Notes: generated by a model not told the origin, from the letters alone. DNA of 64,000 bases from Schaalia odontolytica (GCF_002847525.1 NZ_PKKM01000005.1:66814-130813), one strand, 5' to 3'. Numbered from the stretch's first letter, positions 1-8,605 are shown. Program-made: numbers and translations.

Positions 1-752
1 GGCACCTCGGGGGCGGTGCGCCCACCGGGCGCGGGACGACCGTTGGAGGGCACGGGCCCCTCGAAGGCGCCCTCTGCGGCGAGCTGCGCCTTCACGTCGG
101 CGGCGTACAGATCGACGTATTCCTGGCCGGACAGGAGCATCAGGTTGTACATGATCTCGTCGGTGATGGCCCGCAGCACGTAGCGGTCCTTGTCGAGGCC
201 GCGGTAGCGCGAGAAGTCCAGGGGCTCGCCGATCACCATGCCGATGTTCGTGCGCGAGGGGATCTTCTGGCCAATAGGCTGCGCCGCATGGGTTCCGATC
301 ATGGCAACGGGAATAACGGGGGCGCCGGACAGCAGAGCGAGGCGGGCAACGCCGGTCTTGCCGCGGTAGAGGCGTCCGTCGGGACTGCGGGTGCCCTCGG
401 GGTAGATGCCGAAGAGCTCACCGTCGCGCAGGCGCTTAAGACCGGCGTTGAGTGCGGCCTCGGATGCGCGACCTCCGGTGCGGTCCACAGGGATGGTTCC
501 GACGGCGCGCATGAATTCCTTTGTCATCCACCCCTTGAGACCGGTGCCCGTAAAGTAGTCGGCCTTCCCCATGAAGACGACCTCGCGGTCGAGCATCATC
601 GGCAGGAAGACGGAGTCCCACACGGCGTTGTGGTTGGACGCGAGGATAGCGGGTCCCTCGGCAGGAATGTTTTCCTTGCCGCGGATCCACGGGTGATAGG
701 CGGCCTTCAGAATGGGGCTGCCGGTCGCCTTGAGAGCCTGATAGAACGCCAC
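1..752 (-). CDS. 1-acyl-sn-glycerol-3-phosphate acyltransferase (PlsC family), 3' end cut by window
   Basis: Membrane-associated acyltransferase predicted to add an acyl chain to lysophosphatidic acid in phospholipid synthesis. Translation from a GTG at 752 gives an N terminus VAFYQALKATGSP, then the HX4D catalytic motif in NHNAVWDS (about residues 40-47), FMGKADYF, and the second motif GTIPVDRTGG that binds the glycerol phosphate. A later stretch reads IPSRTNIGMVIGEPLDF, typical of the family. The start is supported by AGGAG about 7 nt upstream. The reading frame is open to base 1, so the last residues, a Pro/Gly-rich tail, continue outside the window. The family is clear. Actinobacteria often carry several paralogues, so the exact acyl acceptor is not certain. 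Confidence 0.9.
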   Translation of the reverse strand, partial: MAFYQALKATGSPILKAAYHPWIRGKENIPAEGPAILASNHNAVWDSVFLPMMLDREVVFMGKADYFTGTGLKGWMTKEFMRAVGTIPVDRTGGRASEAALNAGLKRLRDGELFGIYPEGTRSPDGRLYRGKTGVARLALLSGAPVIPVAMIGTHAAQPIGQKIPSRTNIGMVIGEPLDFSRYRGLDKDRYVLRAITDEIMYNLMLLSGQEYVDLYAADVKAQLAAEGAFEGPVPSNGRPAPGGRTAPEV

Positions 753-810
753 TGTCACTCCTGAAGTCTCGACGGGCGCGCGAGCGCGCGAACGAATTAG
801 TATCAACTGT

Positions 811-2544
811 ATGACGAAACGAACTCCCGTGCGCGATTGTGGGGAAACCATAGCGCCCGGCGAATCGGCTCGTCCTTTCGCTCGATCAGTGGTGTCTGCG
901 GCCCTGTCGAGGGCCTCTTCGGTGGAACTTCAACCCAGCCTTGACGCCGTCGGGACGCCGGCCTCGGGCGGGCACTGGGTCGTCGTCGACCTCGAGACGA
1001 CAGGCCTGGGCGCGGGTGCCGAAATTACGGAGATCGGCGCGGTGCTCGTCCGCGACGGAGCGGTCGTGGACGAGTTTTCTTCCCTCGTCAAGCCCTCGCG
1101 TCCTATCCCGCCGTTCATCACGTCGCTGACGGGCATCACGCCCGCGATGGTCGCAGACGTGGACCCGATCGCGGCCGTCCTCGAGCGCTTCATGGAGTGG
1201 TCAGGCCTTGGAACGGAGGACTCCCCCGTCCTCGTCGCGCATAACGCCTCCTTTGACGTGGGGTTCCTGCGCCGTGCGGCCCGTGCGTGCTCACGCCCAT
1301 GGCCGCGCGTGCGCGTCGTCGATACGTTGGCACTCGCTCGGCTCGCCCTGCCACGCCCGCTCGTGCGCAACCACAAACTGGGCACGGTCGCTTCCTACTT
1401 TGGTACCGCCACCGTTCCCGAACACCGGGCGCTCGGAGACGCTCGCGCGACAGCTGAGATCCTTCTTGGCTTCATTGACCTGCTCGCAGGGGCGGGGGCA
1501 ACCGATGTCGAGGACCTCATCGCCCTGACGGACCAGGCTCCGGCCAGGCGCCCGACGACGCCTGACTTCGTGGCTGACCTGCCCGCTTCCCCCGGTGTCT
1601 ATCACTTCATCGACACCGCAGGAGACACTCTTTACGTGGGATCGGCCTCGTCGCTGCGCTCGCGCGTGGGCAGCTACTACACGAAGGGCGAGAAGCGGCC
1701 GAAGGTTCAACGCATGGTGTCCCTGGCCGCGGGGGTGCGCCCCTATCCGACCGCGTCGATTCTCGAGGCGCGGATCCGGGAGCTGCGCGACATCAAGGCT
1801 CTTGCGCCGCCTTACAACTCCGCGTCGAGGCGCCAGGGATCCCAGCACTGGGTCATCGCCGAGGCCGGCCGCCCCCGCGTCGTTTCGTCCGTCACGCTTG
1901 ACGACCTACCCCGCGCCCTCGGCCCTTTCGGCACGCGTGCGCATGCCTTGCGAGCTTCCGGGGCAATCGAACGGGTGGTGGCTCAGTCCGATTCCGACAG
2001 CGCACACGCGATACTTAACGAGGCCGTGGCCGCATCCTCGCTCACGGTGCCCCACGCGCTCACCGCCCTCATGGAAAAACTCTCCACCCAGGGCCTGTTC
2101 GAAGCCGCCGCGAGCGTGCGCGACGAGCTTGCCGCTTACATGGCAGGAGTCGAGCGTTCGACGATGCGACCGATCTTGGCTGCCACGCGTATTGTCTGGG
2201 GGACGCGCCGTGACGGCGGCGAGGCGGGCTGGATTCTGCACGTGGCCTCGCACGGGCGCCTCCTCAGTTCGGTCGTGGTGCCCCCGCGCTCTGATGCGTC
2301 CCCGTGGATCGATGTCCTCACCTCGACGGACCCCATCGAGACCGGCGGGATGGCCGCCTCAGTCGCCTCGTGGGCGGAGACTTCACTCCTGTGCTCCGAG
2401 CTGAGCCGAGAGGGAACGCGCCTCGTCGAATGGAACGGGCCGCTGCCCTGGTCCCAGTCTGCCGACAGCCCACTACGCGACGGGCGGCTGCGCGAGCTCT
2501 TGGCCCACGCAACCGCCCATCAGCGTCTGTCTCCGCGCGCCTAG
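811..2544 (+). CDS. DEDD (DnaQ-like) exonuclease fused to a GIY-YIG (UvrC/Cho-like) nuclease domain
   Basis: Predicted DNA repair nuclease of 577 residues. Residues about 55-220 form a DnaQ-type 3'-5' exonuclease: VVDLETTGLG holds the first Asp-x-Glu pair, LVAHNASFDVGFL the second motif, and EHRALGDARAT the third His/Asp motif. Residues about 255-340 hold a GIY-YIG domain: LPASPGVYHF followed by LYVGSASSLRSRVGSYY. The remaining C-terminal part resembles the middle of UvrC-like actinobacterial proteins. This fusion is a known actinobacterial family. No Shine-Dalgarno sequence precedes the ATG, but TAGTAT at 798-803 lies 7 nt upstream, which fits a leaderless transcript. It is convergent with trpD, 12 bp away. 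Confidence 0.9.
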   Translation: MTKRTPVRDCGETIAPGESARPFARSVVSAALSRASSVELQPSLDAVGTPASGGHWVVVDLETTGLGAGAEITEIGAVLVRDGAVVDEFSSLVKPSRPIPPFITSLTGITPAMVADVDPIAAVLERFMEWSGLGTEDSPVLVAHNASFDVGFLRRAARACSRPWPRVRVVDTLALARLALPRPLVRNHKLGTVASYFGTATVPEHRALGDARATAEILLGFIDLLAGAGATDVEDLIALTDQAPARRPTTPDFVADLPASPGVYHFIDTAGDTLYVGSASSLRSRVGSYYTKGEKRPKVQRMVSLAAGVRPYPTASILEARIRELRDIKALAPPYNSASRRQGSQHWVIAEAGRPRVVSSVTLDDLPRALGPFGTRAHALRASGAIERVVAQSDSDSAHAILNEAVAASSLTVPHALTALMEKLSTQGLFEAAASVRDELAAYMAGVERSTMRPILAATRIVWGTRRDGGEAGWILHVASHGRLLSSVVVPPRSDASPWIDVLTSTDPIETGGMAASVASWAETSLLCSELSREGTRLVEWNGPLPWSQSADSPLRDGRLRELLAHATAHQRLSPRA

Positions 2545-2556
2545 CGCGCGAGGGTG

Positions 2557-3612
2557 TCATCCGTTCGAGGCAGCCACCCAACGCTCAACGAGTCGGGCGC
2601 CCGAACCATCGGCCAGCGCCGCAAGGGCGCGCTCGACGGCGCCGCGCATGCGGGGCTCGAAGTCGGCCCGCGTCACGGGGTTGTCCAGGCCTTCCCAGGC
2701 CAGGATGCCGGCGCCGACGTTGAGGGCGACAGCGTCGCGAACCGCGTCCGCCCCACCACCCGACAACACGTCGCGAGCAACCGCAGCGTTCTCGGACGCC
2801 TCGCCACCCGCGAGGTCCTCAATCGAGGAGGAGGCCATGCCCAGGGATTCGCGCGCATCGAACTCGGTTTCTACAACCGCTCCACCCGACACCAGCCACA
2901 CCTGATTCGCATCGGTCGTCGTCAGCTCGTCGAGGCCGGTGTTCGCGCCACGGAATACGAGCGCGCTCAGCCCGCGCGACGCGTACACGCCCGCCATGAG
3001 ACGCGCGTTCTCCTCGCGCGAGGCACCAATCGCACACGCCTGGACGCGTGCCGGGTTCGTCAGCGGCCCCAGGACGTTAAACGCCGTGGGGAAGCCGAGG
3101 GCGCGGCGCACGGGGGCCGCGAAGCGCATCGAGGGGTGCATCTTGTTCGCAAACAGGAATGCGATGCCAACCTCGTCGAAGACGCGGCGCAGCGCGTCGG
3201 CGTCGAGGTCGAGGTTAACGCCGAGAGCCTCGATGACGTCCGCGGAACCCGACTTCGAGGTGGAGGCGCGGTTGCCGTGCTTGACCAGCGGAATCCCCAT
3301 CGCGGCGAGCACGATGGCGGACATTGTTGAGATGTTGACGGTCTTGTATCCGTCGCCGCCCGTGCCCACGATGTCGAGCGCGCGGCTGGGCAGCTCGACG
3401 TGTGCCGCGTGATCCTGCATGCCGTCGGCCAGACCGTGGATCTCATCGACCGTGGCGCCCTTGATAGCCATCGCGGTCAGGAAGGACGCGAGACGTGCCT
3501 CGCCGAGTTCGCCGCTCATCACCTGGTCCATCAGCCAGTACGACTGGCCGTAGTCAAGGCTCTCGCCCGCGGTCAGGGCACCGATGATCGGCCCCCACTC
3601 CTGCGTGGCCAT
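2557..3612 (-). CDS. trpD: anthranilate phosphoribosyltransferase
   Basis: Cytosolic enzyme that transfers phosphoribose from PRPP to anthranilate, the second step of tryptophan synthesis. The 351-residue product has the family hallmarks: DIVGTGGDGYKTVNISTMSA (PRPP site), KHGNRASTSKSGSAD (Mg-PRPP/anthranilate site) and a long C-terminal alpha/beta domain. The reading frame is open further upstream, but the ATG at 3612 is chosen because it begins with MATQEW at family length and has GGAG about 7 nt upstream. That ATG shares one base with the TGA of the upstream receiver gene (TGATG), so translation is probably coupled. No other trp gene is visible in the window, which makes this a trpD separated from the rest of the pathway. 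Confidence 0.95.
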   Translation of the reverse strand: MATQEWGPIIGALTAGESLDYGQSYWLMDQVMSGELGEARLASFLTAMAIKGATVDEIHGLADGMQDHAAHVELPSRALDIVGTGGDGYKTVNISTMSAIVLAAMGIPLVKHGNRASTSKSGSADVIEALGVNLDLDADALRRVFDEVGIAFLFANKMHPSMRFAAPVRRALGFPTAFNVLGPLTNPARVQACAIGASREENARLMAGVYASRGLSALVFRGANTGLDELTTTDANQVWLVSGGAVVETEFDARESLGMASSSIEDLAGGEASENAAVARDVLSGGGADAVRDAVALNVGAGILAWEGLDNPVTRADFEPRMRGAVERALAALADGSGARLVERWVAASNG

Positions 3613-4004
3613 CACTTGGCTCCACGCAGCACGTCGGCGACGGTCTCCTGAAGAATGATCGGGTCGATCGGATCGGCCACGACGGCGGCTGCTCCGGCCC
3701 ACGTCGCCAGCCACTCGTCCTGGGGGCGGGCGGTCAGGAAAACGATCGGGGGAACACCGTCACGGGTCTCGCGCAGATCCTGGGCGATCGACATGCCACC
3801 CTCCTTCTTCGACTCAGCGTCGAGGATCAGCATCGCAAAGTCCTGCTGATCGAAAGCATCGCGAACGCCGAAGCCCGTGGCGGCCTCGACCCATTCGATG
3901 CGAGGCGTGTCCTTGGACGCACGCAGCCCAACGCCGTTGATGACGGCACTTCGCTTATCCTTGTCGTCGCTGAAAACCAGGATTCGAACGGTTTCTTCAC
4001 TCAT
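3612..4004 (-). CDS. receiver-only response-regulator-like protein
   Basis: A 130-residue CheY-like receiver domain without an output domain. The acidic pair is Asp13-Asp14 (VFSDDKDK), the phosphoacceptor is Asp62 in LILDAE, and the conserved Thr lies in FLTARP. The invariant Lys before Pro of receivers is replaced: the motif reads VVADPIDP. Loss of that Lys usually weakens phosphorylation-driven switching, so the protein may act as a phosphorylation-poor partner or adaptor. AGGAG precedes the ATG. Its stop overlaps the trpD start by one base, so both are made from one message. Its partner kinase is not in this window. Confidence 0.8.
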   Translation of the reverse strand: MSEETVRILVFSDDKDKRSAVINGVGLRASKDTPRIEWVEAATGFGVRDAFDQQDFAMLILDAESKKEGGMSIAQDLRETRDGVPPIVFLTARPQDEWLATWAGAAAVVADPIDPIILQETVADVLRGAK

Positions 4005-4061
4005 GGAAGCTCTCCTTGCATATGTCGGCCAAATCGACGCGATGAGTCCATTCTAACGGGT

Positions 4062-4094
4062 AGCGGGCGGCTCCCACACTGGGAGCCGCCCGCT
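4062..4094 (-). terminator. strong hairpin, terminator of the erpA/FKBP unit
   Basis: A perfect 15-bp stem (4062-4076 with 4080-4094) closed by a CAC loop, just downstream of the FKBP gene stop at 4120 and upstream of the receiver gene. No long T-run follows, as is common in high-GC actinobacterial terminators. Confidence 0.75.
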
Positions 4095-4119
4095 GACGTT
4101 TACCTAAGTCGGCGCGAGA

Positions 4120-5118
4120 TCACTGCATCGAGGACGTACCCACGATGTCGACGACGAAGACGGTGGCACGATTGGGTGTCGCTTCCTGACCGGACTGCGC
4201 TTCCGCGCCCGGAATCGGTGCCACGATGAGGAGGCGAGAACCGATGGTCACACCCGTGAGCTCGGCATCATGCACGGGAGCCTTATTGGGAGCCTGGCTC
4301 CACGAAGACTGCGTCTGACCGCTGGCACCGAAACCGCCGACCACCTGCTTGTAGAGCACGGTCTGGTCGTCCGTGAGCGCCTCGCCCGAACCCTTGTAGA
4401 TCGTGTAGATCTTCTGCTCGGTGGGGGCCGCGACGCTCTCGTCGATCGTCAGGGTCGGCTCGACGCCGGGCTCCCCAGTGACCGTGATGCCGGCGGGCAG
4501 TTCCTCGCCCGTTGCCACGCCACTGCTCAGGACTGCATCATCGGCAAGGTTGTCAGTCGCCACACCCACAATGTCCACGACAAACACGAGAGTCGAGTTC
4601 GCGGGAATATTGCCGCGGGCCTGGCCGCCGTAGCCGAGCGACGCCGGAATCACCAGCTCGACGCGGTCACCCACATGCGTGTGCGCGAGGCCGTAGGTCC
4701 AACCCTTCACCACCTGGTTGAGGGAGAACTCGATAGCATCGCCACGCTCGAACGACGAATCGAAGACCGTGCCGTTCCACAGGGCACCGACGTAGTTCGC
4801 CTTGATCGTCGCACCCGGGCACACGAGCGCGCCATCGCCCTGCTTGAGGGTCTTGACGAGCACCTTCGAGGTCGGCTCTGAGCCGCTACCAGCGGCAATG
4901 ACGGGAGTCTCCTCGCCCGAGATCGACGGGAAGTTGCCCGTGCCGCTGCGGTCGACGTTCGCATTCTGGTCAGCGGAGTCGTCCGTCGAACAGGCGGAGT
5001 AGTCGATCTCCGCGGGAGCGGGAGACGAAGACGACGAAGCGTCGGAGCAAGCCGCGAGTCCGAAGACGAGCGCGGCGGCGCCAGCGAGGGCGCCGAAACG
5101 GCGCAGAGAGGACATCAT
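4120..5118 (-). CDS. FKBP-type peptidyl-prolyl isomerase, lipoprotein with two FKBP-like domains
   Basis: Exported prolyl isomerase of 332 residues anchored as a lipoprotein. The signal peptide MMSSLRRFGALAGAAALVFG ends in the lipobox LAAC with Cys24. A Ser/Pro-rich spacer follows. The first FKBP domain (about residues 95-190) is canonical: ANYVGALWNGTVFDSSF, VVKGWTYGLAHTHVGDRVEL, IPASLGYGGQARGNIPANS. Residues about 200-332 look like a second, degenerate FKBP fold that lacks most catalytic aromatic residues and ends again in ATVFVVDIVGT. It follows erpA by 19 bp and probably shares its message. It likely helps fold exported proteins. Confidence 0.9.
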   Translation of the reverse strand: MMSSLRRFGALAGAAALVFGLAACSDASSSSSPAPAEIDYSACSTDDSADQNANVDRSGTGNFPSISGEETPVIAAGSGSEPTSKVLVKTLKQGDGALVCPGATIKANYVGALWNGTVFDSSFERGDAIEFSLNQVVKGWTYGLAHTHVGDRVELVIPASLGYGGQARGNIPANSTLVFVVDIVGVATDNLADDAVLSSGVATGEELPAGITVTGEPGVEPTLTIDESVAAPTEQKIYTIYKGSGEALTDDQTVLYKQVVGGFGASGQTQSSWSQAPNKAPVHDAELTGVTIGSRLLIVAPIPGAEAQSGQEATPNRATVFVVDIVGTSSMQ

Positions 5119-5137
5119 GGAATGGTGTTCTTTCGGC

Positions 5138-5491
5138 TCAGTGGAAGGATTCGCCGCAGGCGCAGGTGTTCTGGGCGTTCGGGTTATCGATCGTGAAGCC
5201 CTGACGCTCGATGGTGTCGGCGAAGTCGATCGTTGCGCCGCTCAGGTAGGGCACGCTCATGCGATCGACGACGACCTCAACGCCGTCGAAGGAACGAATC
5301 GCGTCGCCGTCGAGCGTGCGATCGTCGAAGTACAGCTGGTAGATAAGGCCGGAGCAGCCGCCCGGCTGAACGGCAATGCGCAGGCGCAGGTCATCGCGAC
5401 CCTCCTGCTCGAGGAGGCTCTTGACCTTCGCAGCGGCGACGTCGGTGAGGATGACCTCGTGGGTGGGAGCCTGAATTGCGGACTCGGACAT
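5138..5491 (-). CDS. erpA: iron-sulfur cluster insertion protein (HesB/IscA family)
   Basis: A-type Fe-S carrier of 117 residues that delivers clusters to apo-proteins. The three cluster-binding cysteines are visible in GGCSG and in CACGESFH at the C terminus. The N-terminal part VILTDVAAAKVKSLLEQEG is typical. AAGGAG lies about 6 nt upstream of the ATG. It is the first gene of a unit with the FKBP lipoprotein. A 16-bp palindrome sits just upstream and could be an operator. ErpA versus other IscA paralogues cannot be separated by eye, but actinobacterial genomes usually hold this single type. Confidence 0.92.
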   Translation of the reverse strand: MSESAIQAPTHEVILTDVAAAKVKSLLEQEGRDDLRLRIAVQPGGCSGLIYQLYFDDRTLDGDAIRSFDGVEVVVDRMSVPYLSGATIDFADTIERQGFTIDNPNAQNTCACGESFH

Positions 5492-5508
5492 GATGCTCCT
5501 TTTCGTGA

Positions 5509-5524
5509 CGAATAGATGTATTCG
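5509..5524. promoter_or_regulatory. 16-bp palindrome CGAATA-GATG-TATTCG upstream of erpA
   Basis: Perfect inverted repeat with 6-bp arms, 18 bp upstream of the erpA start codon, in the expected promoter/leader region. Candidate repressor site. No regulator is assigned. Confidence 0.4.
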
Positions 5525-5576
5525 CTTGACACACTACTCCCCCGAAGGCGCCCTGCGCCACGGGTGGAGTGCGCGC

Positions 5577-6545
5577 TTAGCGTAACCAGGTACGGGCGAC
5601 GCGGCGTCCAGCGTCTTCGAGCGTGACGGCTCCCTCCGTCTCAAAGACACCGTGCAGCCCCCATTCGGCCTTCTCAAAGTGCGACAGGCTGGACCTGTGG
5701 GTGATGGCGACAACCGGCAGCGCGTGCGTCGCAGCCGCCCGGGTGATGCAGTCGAGGGTCGACTCGGCGAGCACCGGCGAGGCCAGTTCAGGCTCGGCGA
5801 CGATCACGAGGTCGACGCCGTCAAGAGCTGTTTCCAGGCCCAGTAGCTGCGACAGTAGATCACCCGTGGTGACGATGCGTCCACCGATGGCCGCGATGAC
5901 GGCTCCGACACCGCCTCCGGCGCCGGAACCACGCTGGCGCGCCGCGTGTACGTCCACTCCGTCCAGGAGCTGGTGACGACCAAGCGGGCGATGGGCAAAC
6001 GCCTGCGTGAGAGCGGCGGTGAGAGCGGTATCCTGAGCCTCGATTGGCTCCAGATCCGGCGCGACGGCGAGGACCGAGTCAAGCCCCAGGAGTGGGCGTG
6101 CGGTCGACGCCGCGCACACGAGATCCACTTCGGCATCGCTCACGAGAGCCTGCGCACGCGTCAGGGCATCGGCGAGCGCCTCCGGTTGCCGTGGGTCGAT
6201 GCCAGGGGCACCCAGGAGGCCTTCAAGGAAGCCCACACCGCAATCGGGAGAGGAATTATGCCCGCCCTCGACAATCACGGCGGAACCGTTGCGAAGTGAA
6301 TCGGCCACGCGCTCACCCGCCTCGCACGACGACGAGGCGTCGGTGGGCACGCGCACGAACGAGGCCTGGGAGTCCAACGCGGCCACGGCCTCGTCGAAGG
6401 TCGAACCGGTTCCGAACGGAACCGTCACCACCGCCGTGTCCGATGCGCCAGCGAGGACGCCCCGGCGGATGGCGTCGAGTGCCTCATCGGTCGACAGGGC
6501 GGGAACTCCCCCGTCCCACCGACCGGCGATAACGACACGACTCAC
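5577..6545 (-). CDS. glycerate kinase-like protein, divergent
   Basis: 322-residue protein related to type I glycerate kinases, which phosphorylate D-glycerate. The similarity is clearest in GAGGGVGAVIAAIGGRIVTT and in the following domain ending ALPVVAITHRS. The family's N-terminal substrate motif DSFKGS is missing: the protein begins MSRVVIAGRWDGG. The usual GEGxxDxQS catalytic region reads AEPELASPVLAES. It is also about 50 residues shorter than usual. It may bind a related ligand without the classical kinase activity. The GTG start at 6545 overlaps the stop of the upstream M20 peptidase gene in a GTGA tetranucleotide, so the two are translationally coupled. Confidence 0.7.
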   Translation of the reverse strand: MSRVVIAGRWDGGVPALSTDEALDAIRRGVLAGASDTAVVTVPFGTGSTFDEAVAALDSQASFVRVPTDASSSCEAGERVADSLRNGSAVIVEGGHNSSPDCGVGFLEGLLGAPGIDPRQPEALADALTRAQALVSDAEVDLVCAASTARPLLGLDSVLAVAPDLEPIEAQDTALTAALTQAFAHRPLGRHQLLDGVDVHAARQRGSGAGGGVGAVIAAIGGRIVTTGDLLSQLLGLETALDGVDLVIVAEPELASPVLAESTLDCITRAAATHALPVVAITHRSSLSHFEKAEWGLHGVFETEGAVTLEDAGRRVARTWLR

Positions 6546-7915
6546 AGGGACGCCACGCGCGTCAGCAGCAGAGCCTCAGCGAGAATCGCGGCCTTGAGAT
6601 CCGAAATCGACTGCGACTCGTCCTCGGAGTGGGCGTTCGTCATCGGGTCTTCAACACCGGTGACAACGACCTGAGCGTTCGGGAAGATGCGCTGGAAGTC
6701 CGAGATGAACGGGATCGAGCCGCCCACACCGATGTTGACCGAGGGAACACCCCAGGCCTCGGTAAGAGACTCGTGCAGAGCCTTCGTCACGGGGGAATCC
6801 ATGTCGGCCTGGTAGCCGGCACCAGCGTCCTCGGCCGTAACCTCGACGCGCGCACCGAAGGGGGCATGGGAGAGCAGGTAGTCCACGAGCTTGGCCTGGG
6901 CCTCGGCGGGATCCACGCCCGGCACCGTACGCATCGACAGGCGGAAGCGCGTGTGCGGGGCAATCGTGTTCGAGGCGTTGGAGACCGGACGAGCGTCGAA
7001 ACCGATGACCGAGATCGAAGGCTTGGTCCACATGCGGGCGGCGATGTCGCCCGAGCCCGCCAGCTGAAGGCCCTCGACCATACCGGCCGCGGCACGCAGC
7101 TCCTCTTCCGGCCAATCAACGTCCGCGTGATCCGAGCCGCCCAGGCCAGGAACCGCGACGTCACCCTTTTCATCGAAGAGCGAGGCGATGAGCATCGAGG
7201 AAATCGCGACGGAGTCGAGCAGCGGGCCGCCGAACGCGCCCGAGTGCACCGCGTGGTCGGCGACGGTCACGTCGACGGTCACAATCGCATTGCCGCGCAG
7301 CGTCGAGGTGACGGCGGGCTCACCCACCTTCCAGTTCGACGAGTCCGTCACGACGATAACGTCGGCGGCAAGCTCATCCTTGTGGGCGTCGAGGAACGCC
7401 GTGAACGACGGGGAACCAATCTCTTCCTCGCCCTCAATGAACACGACGACGTTGACGGGCAGGTCCTGGCCCAGGATCGACAGCGAACCCAGGTGCACCG
7501 TGATGCCCGCGCCGTCGTCGGACGAGCCACGGCCGTAGATGCGGTCGCCGCGGACCTCGGCCTTGTAGGGATCCATGCTCCAGCGGTCGAGCTCGCCCAC
7601 AGGCTGCACGTCGTGGTGTGCGTACAGCAGAACCGTCGGCGCGCCCTCAATATGAGGCGTGTGAGCGACGAGGGCGGGCTTGCCCTCGGTGCCATCTTCC
7701 GCAGTCTCACGCAGCACCTTGGCCTCCAAGCCGAGGGCGGCGAAACGCTCACGGATGTGCTCAGCGCTGCGCTCCACGTCGGCCGCATGCGCGGGATCCG
7801 ACGACACCGACGGGATCGCGACGAGCTGCGTGAGCTCCTCCAGCAGGGACGGGAAGGCAGCCTCCAGGCGCTCCTTCAAAACGGACGTGGACAGTGCATG
7901 TGAAGTATCAGCCAT
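6542..7915 (-). CDS. M20 family metallopeptidase (dipeptidase)
   Basis: Zinc-dependent cytosolic dipeptidase of 457 residues. LYAHHDVQPVGELDRW provides the first metal-binding His and catalytic Asp, GRGSSDDGAGI the bridging Asp, and IEGEEEIGSPSF the catalytic and metal-binding Glu residues. A further motif SIPFISDFQ lies near the C terminus. The frame extends to an ATG at 7933, but the ATG at 7915 (MADTSHALS) matches family length better, and TACCCT 6 nt upstream could act as a -10 box for a leaderless message. It overlaps the glycerate-kinase-like gene by 4 bp. Substrate is probably a broad range of dipeptides. Confidence 0.9.
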   Translation of the reverse strand: MADTSHALSTSVLKERLEAAFPSLLEELTQLVAIPSVSSDPAHAADVERSAEHIRERFAALGLEAKVLRETAEDGTEGKPALVAHTPHIEGAPTVLLYAHHDVQPVGELDRWSMDPYKAEVRGDRIYGRGSSDDGAGITVHLGSLSILGQDLPVNVVVFIEGEEEIGSPSFTAFLDAHKDELAADVIVVTDSSNWKVGEPAVTSTLRGNAIVTVDVTVADHAVHSGAFGGPLLDSVAISSMLIASLFDEKGDVAVPGLGGSDHADVDWPEEELRAAAGMVEGLQLAGSGDIAARMWTKPSISVIGFDARPVSNASNTIAPHTRFRLSMRTVPGVDPAEAQAKLVDYLLSHAPFGARVEVTAEDAGAGYQADMDSPVTKALHESLTEAWGVPSVNIGVGGSIPFISDFQRIFPNAQVVVTGVEDPMTNAHSEDESQSISDLKAAILAEALLLTRVASL

Positions 7916-7973
7916 ACGACCAGGGTAGACCATGGGAGTGCGAGGCGGGCGGGCTATCCGCTAGCCTTGAAGC

Positions 7974-8594
7974 GTGTTTGGACGAAGCAAGAACAACAAC
8001 GACGAGACCTCGATGAATGTCGAGCCCGTCTCCACGACGCCCGACGGCAAGAAAGGCCGCCCCACGCCGAAGCGTAAGGCAGCCGAGGCCGCCCGCATCC
8101 GCCCCCTGGTCCCCAAGGACCGCAAGGAGGCCAAGCGCGCCGCCCGCGCCGCCCGCAACGCGCGTTTCGACGCCGAACAGCGCGCGATGATCACCGGTGA
8201 GGAAAAGTACCTGCCTGCCCGCGACAAGGGCGCTGCGCGGCGTTTCGTGCGCGACTATGTGGATGCGCGCCACTCCTTCTCCGAGTGGATCCTCGCCTGC
8301 ATGATGGTCTCGTTGGTGCTTCTCATGGTGACCCAGATGTTCACGAGCTCGATTCCGCTGCACCTTCAGGTGTACGCCCTGTACGGGTCGACCGCCCTCA
8401 TGTACGGCTCTTTCATTATCACTGCCGTTGAGGTCATCCTCGTGTGGCGAAAGGTCAAGCGTCTCTTCACCGAGGCGCACCCCCGCGAAGATATTCCCTC
8501 GGGCACCGGTTACTACACCTTCTCCCGCATGATCATGCCGCGCCGCTGGCGTTCGCCGCGCCCGCAGGTCGACCGCGGTCAGTTCCCGAAGTAG
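7974..8594 (+). CDS. DUF3043 family membrane protein
   Basis: 206-residue actinobacterial protein of unknown function. The N-terminal 90 residues are very basic, with alternating Lys/Arg/Ala (KEAKRAARAARNARFD), followed by RDYVDARHSFSEW, two hydrophobic segments (about residues 107-127 and 134-158) and a cytosolic basic tail. The layout fits an inner-membrane protein with both ends in the cytosol. The start is a GTG with TAGCCT at 7962-7967 six nt upstream, which fits a leaderless transcript. It is divergent from the M20 peptidase. Confidence 0.85.
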   Translation: MFGRSKNNNDETSMNVEPVSTTPDGKKGRPTPKRKAAEAARIRPLVPKDRKEAKRAARAARNARFDAEQRAMITGEEKYLPARDKGAARRFVRDYVDARHSFSEWILACMMVSLVLLMVTQMFTSSIPLHLQVYALYGSTALMYGSFIITAVEVILVWRKVKRLFTEAHPREDIPSGTGYYTFSRMIMPRRWRSPRPQVDRGQFPK

Positions 8595-8605
8595 TCCTTA
8601 TTGTC

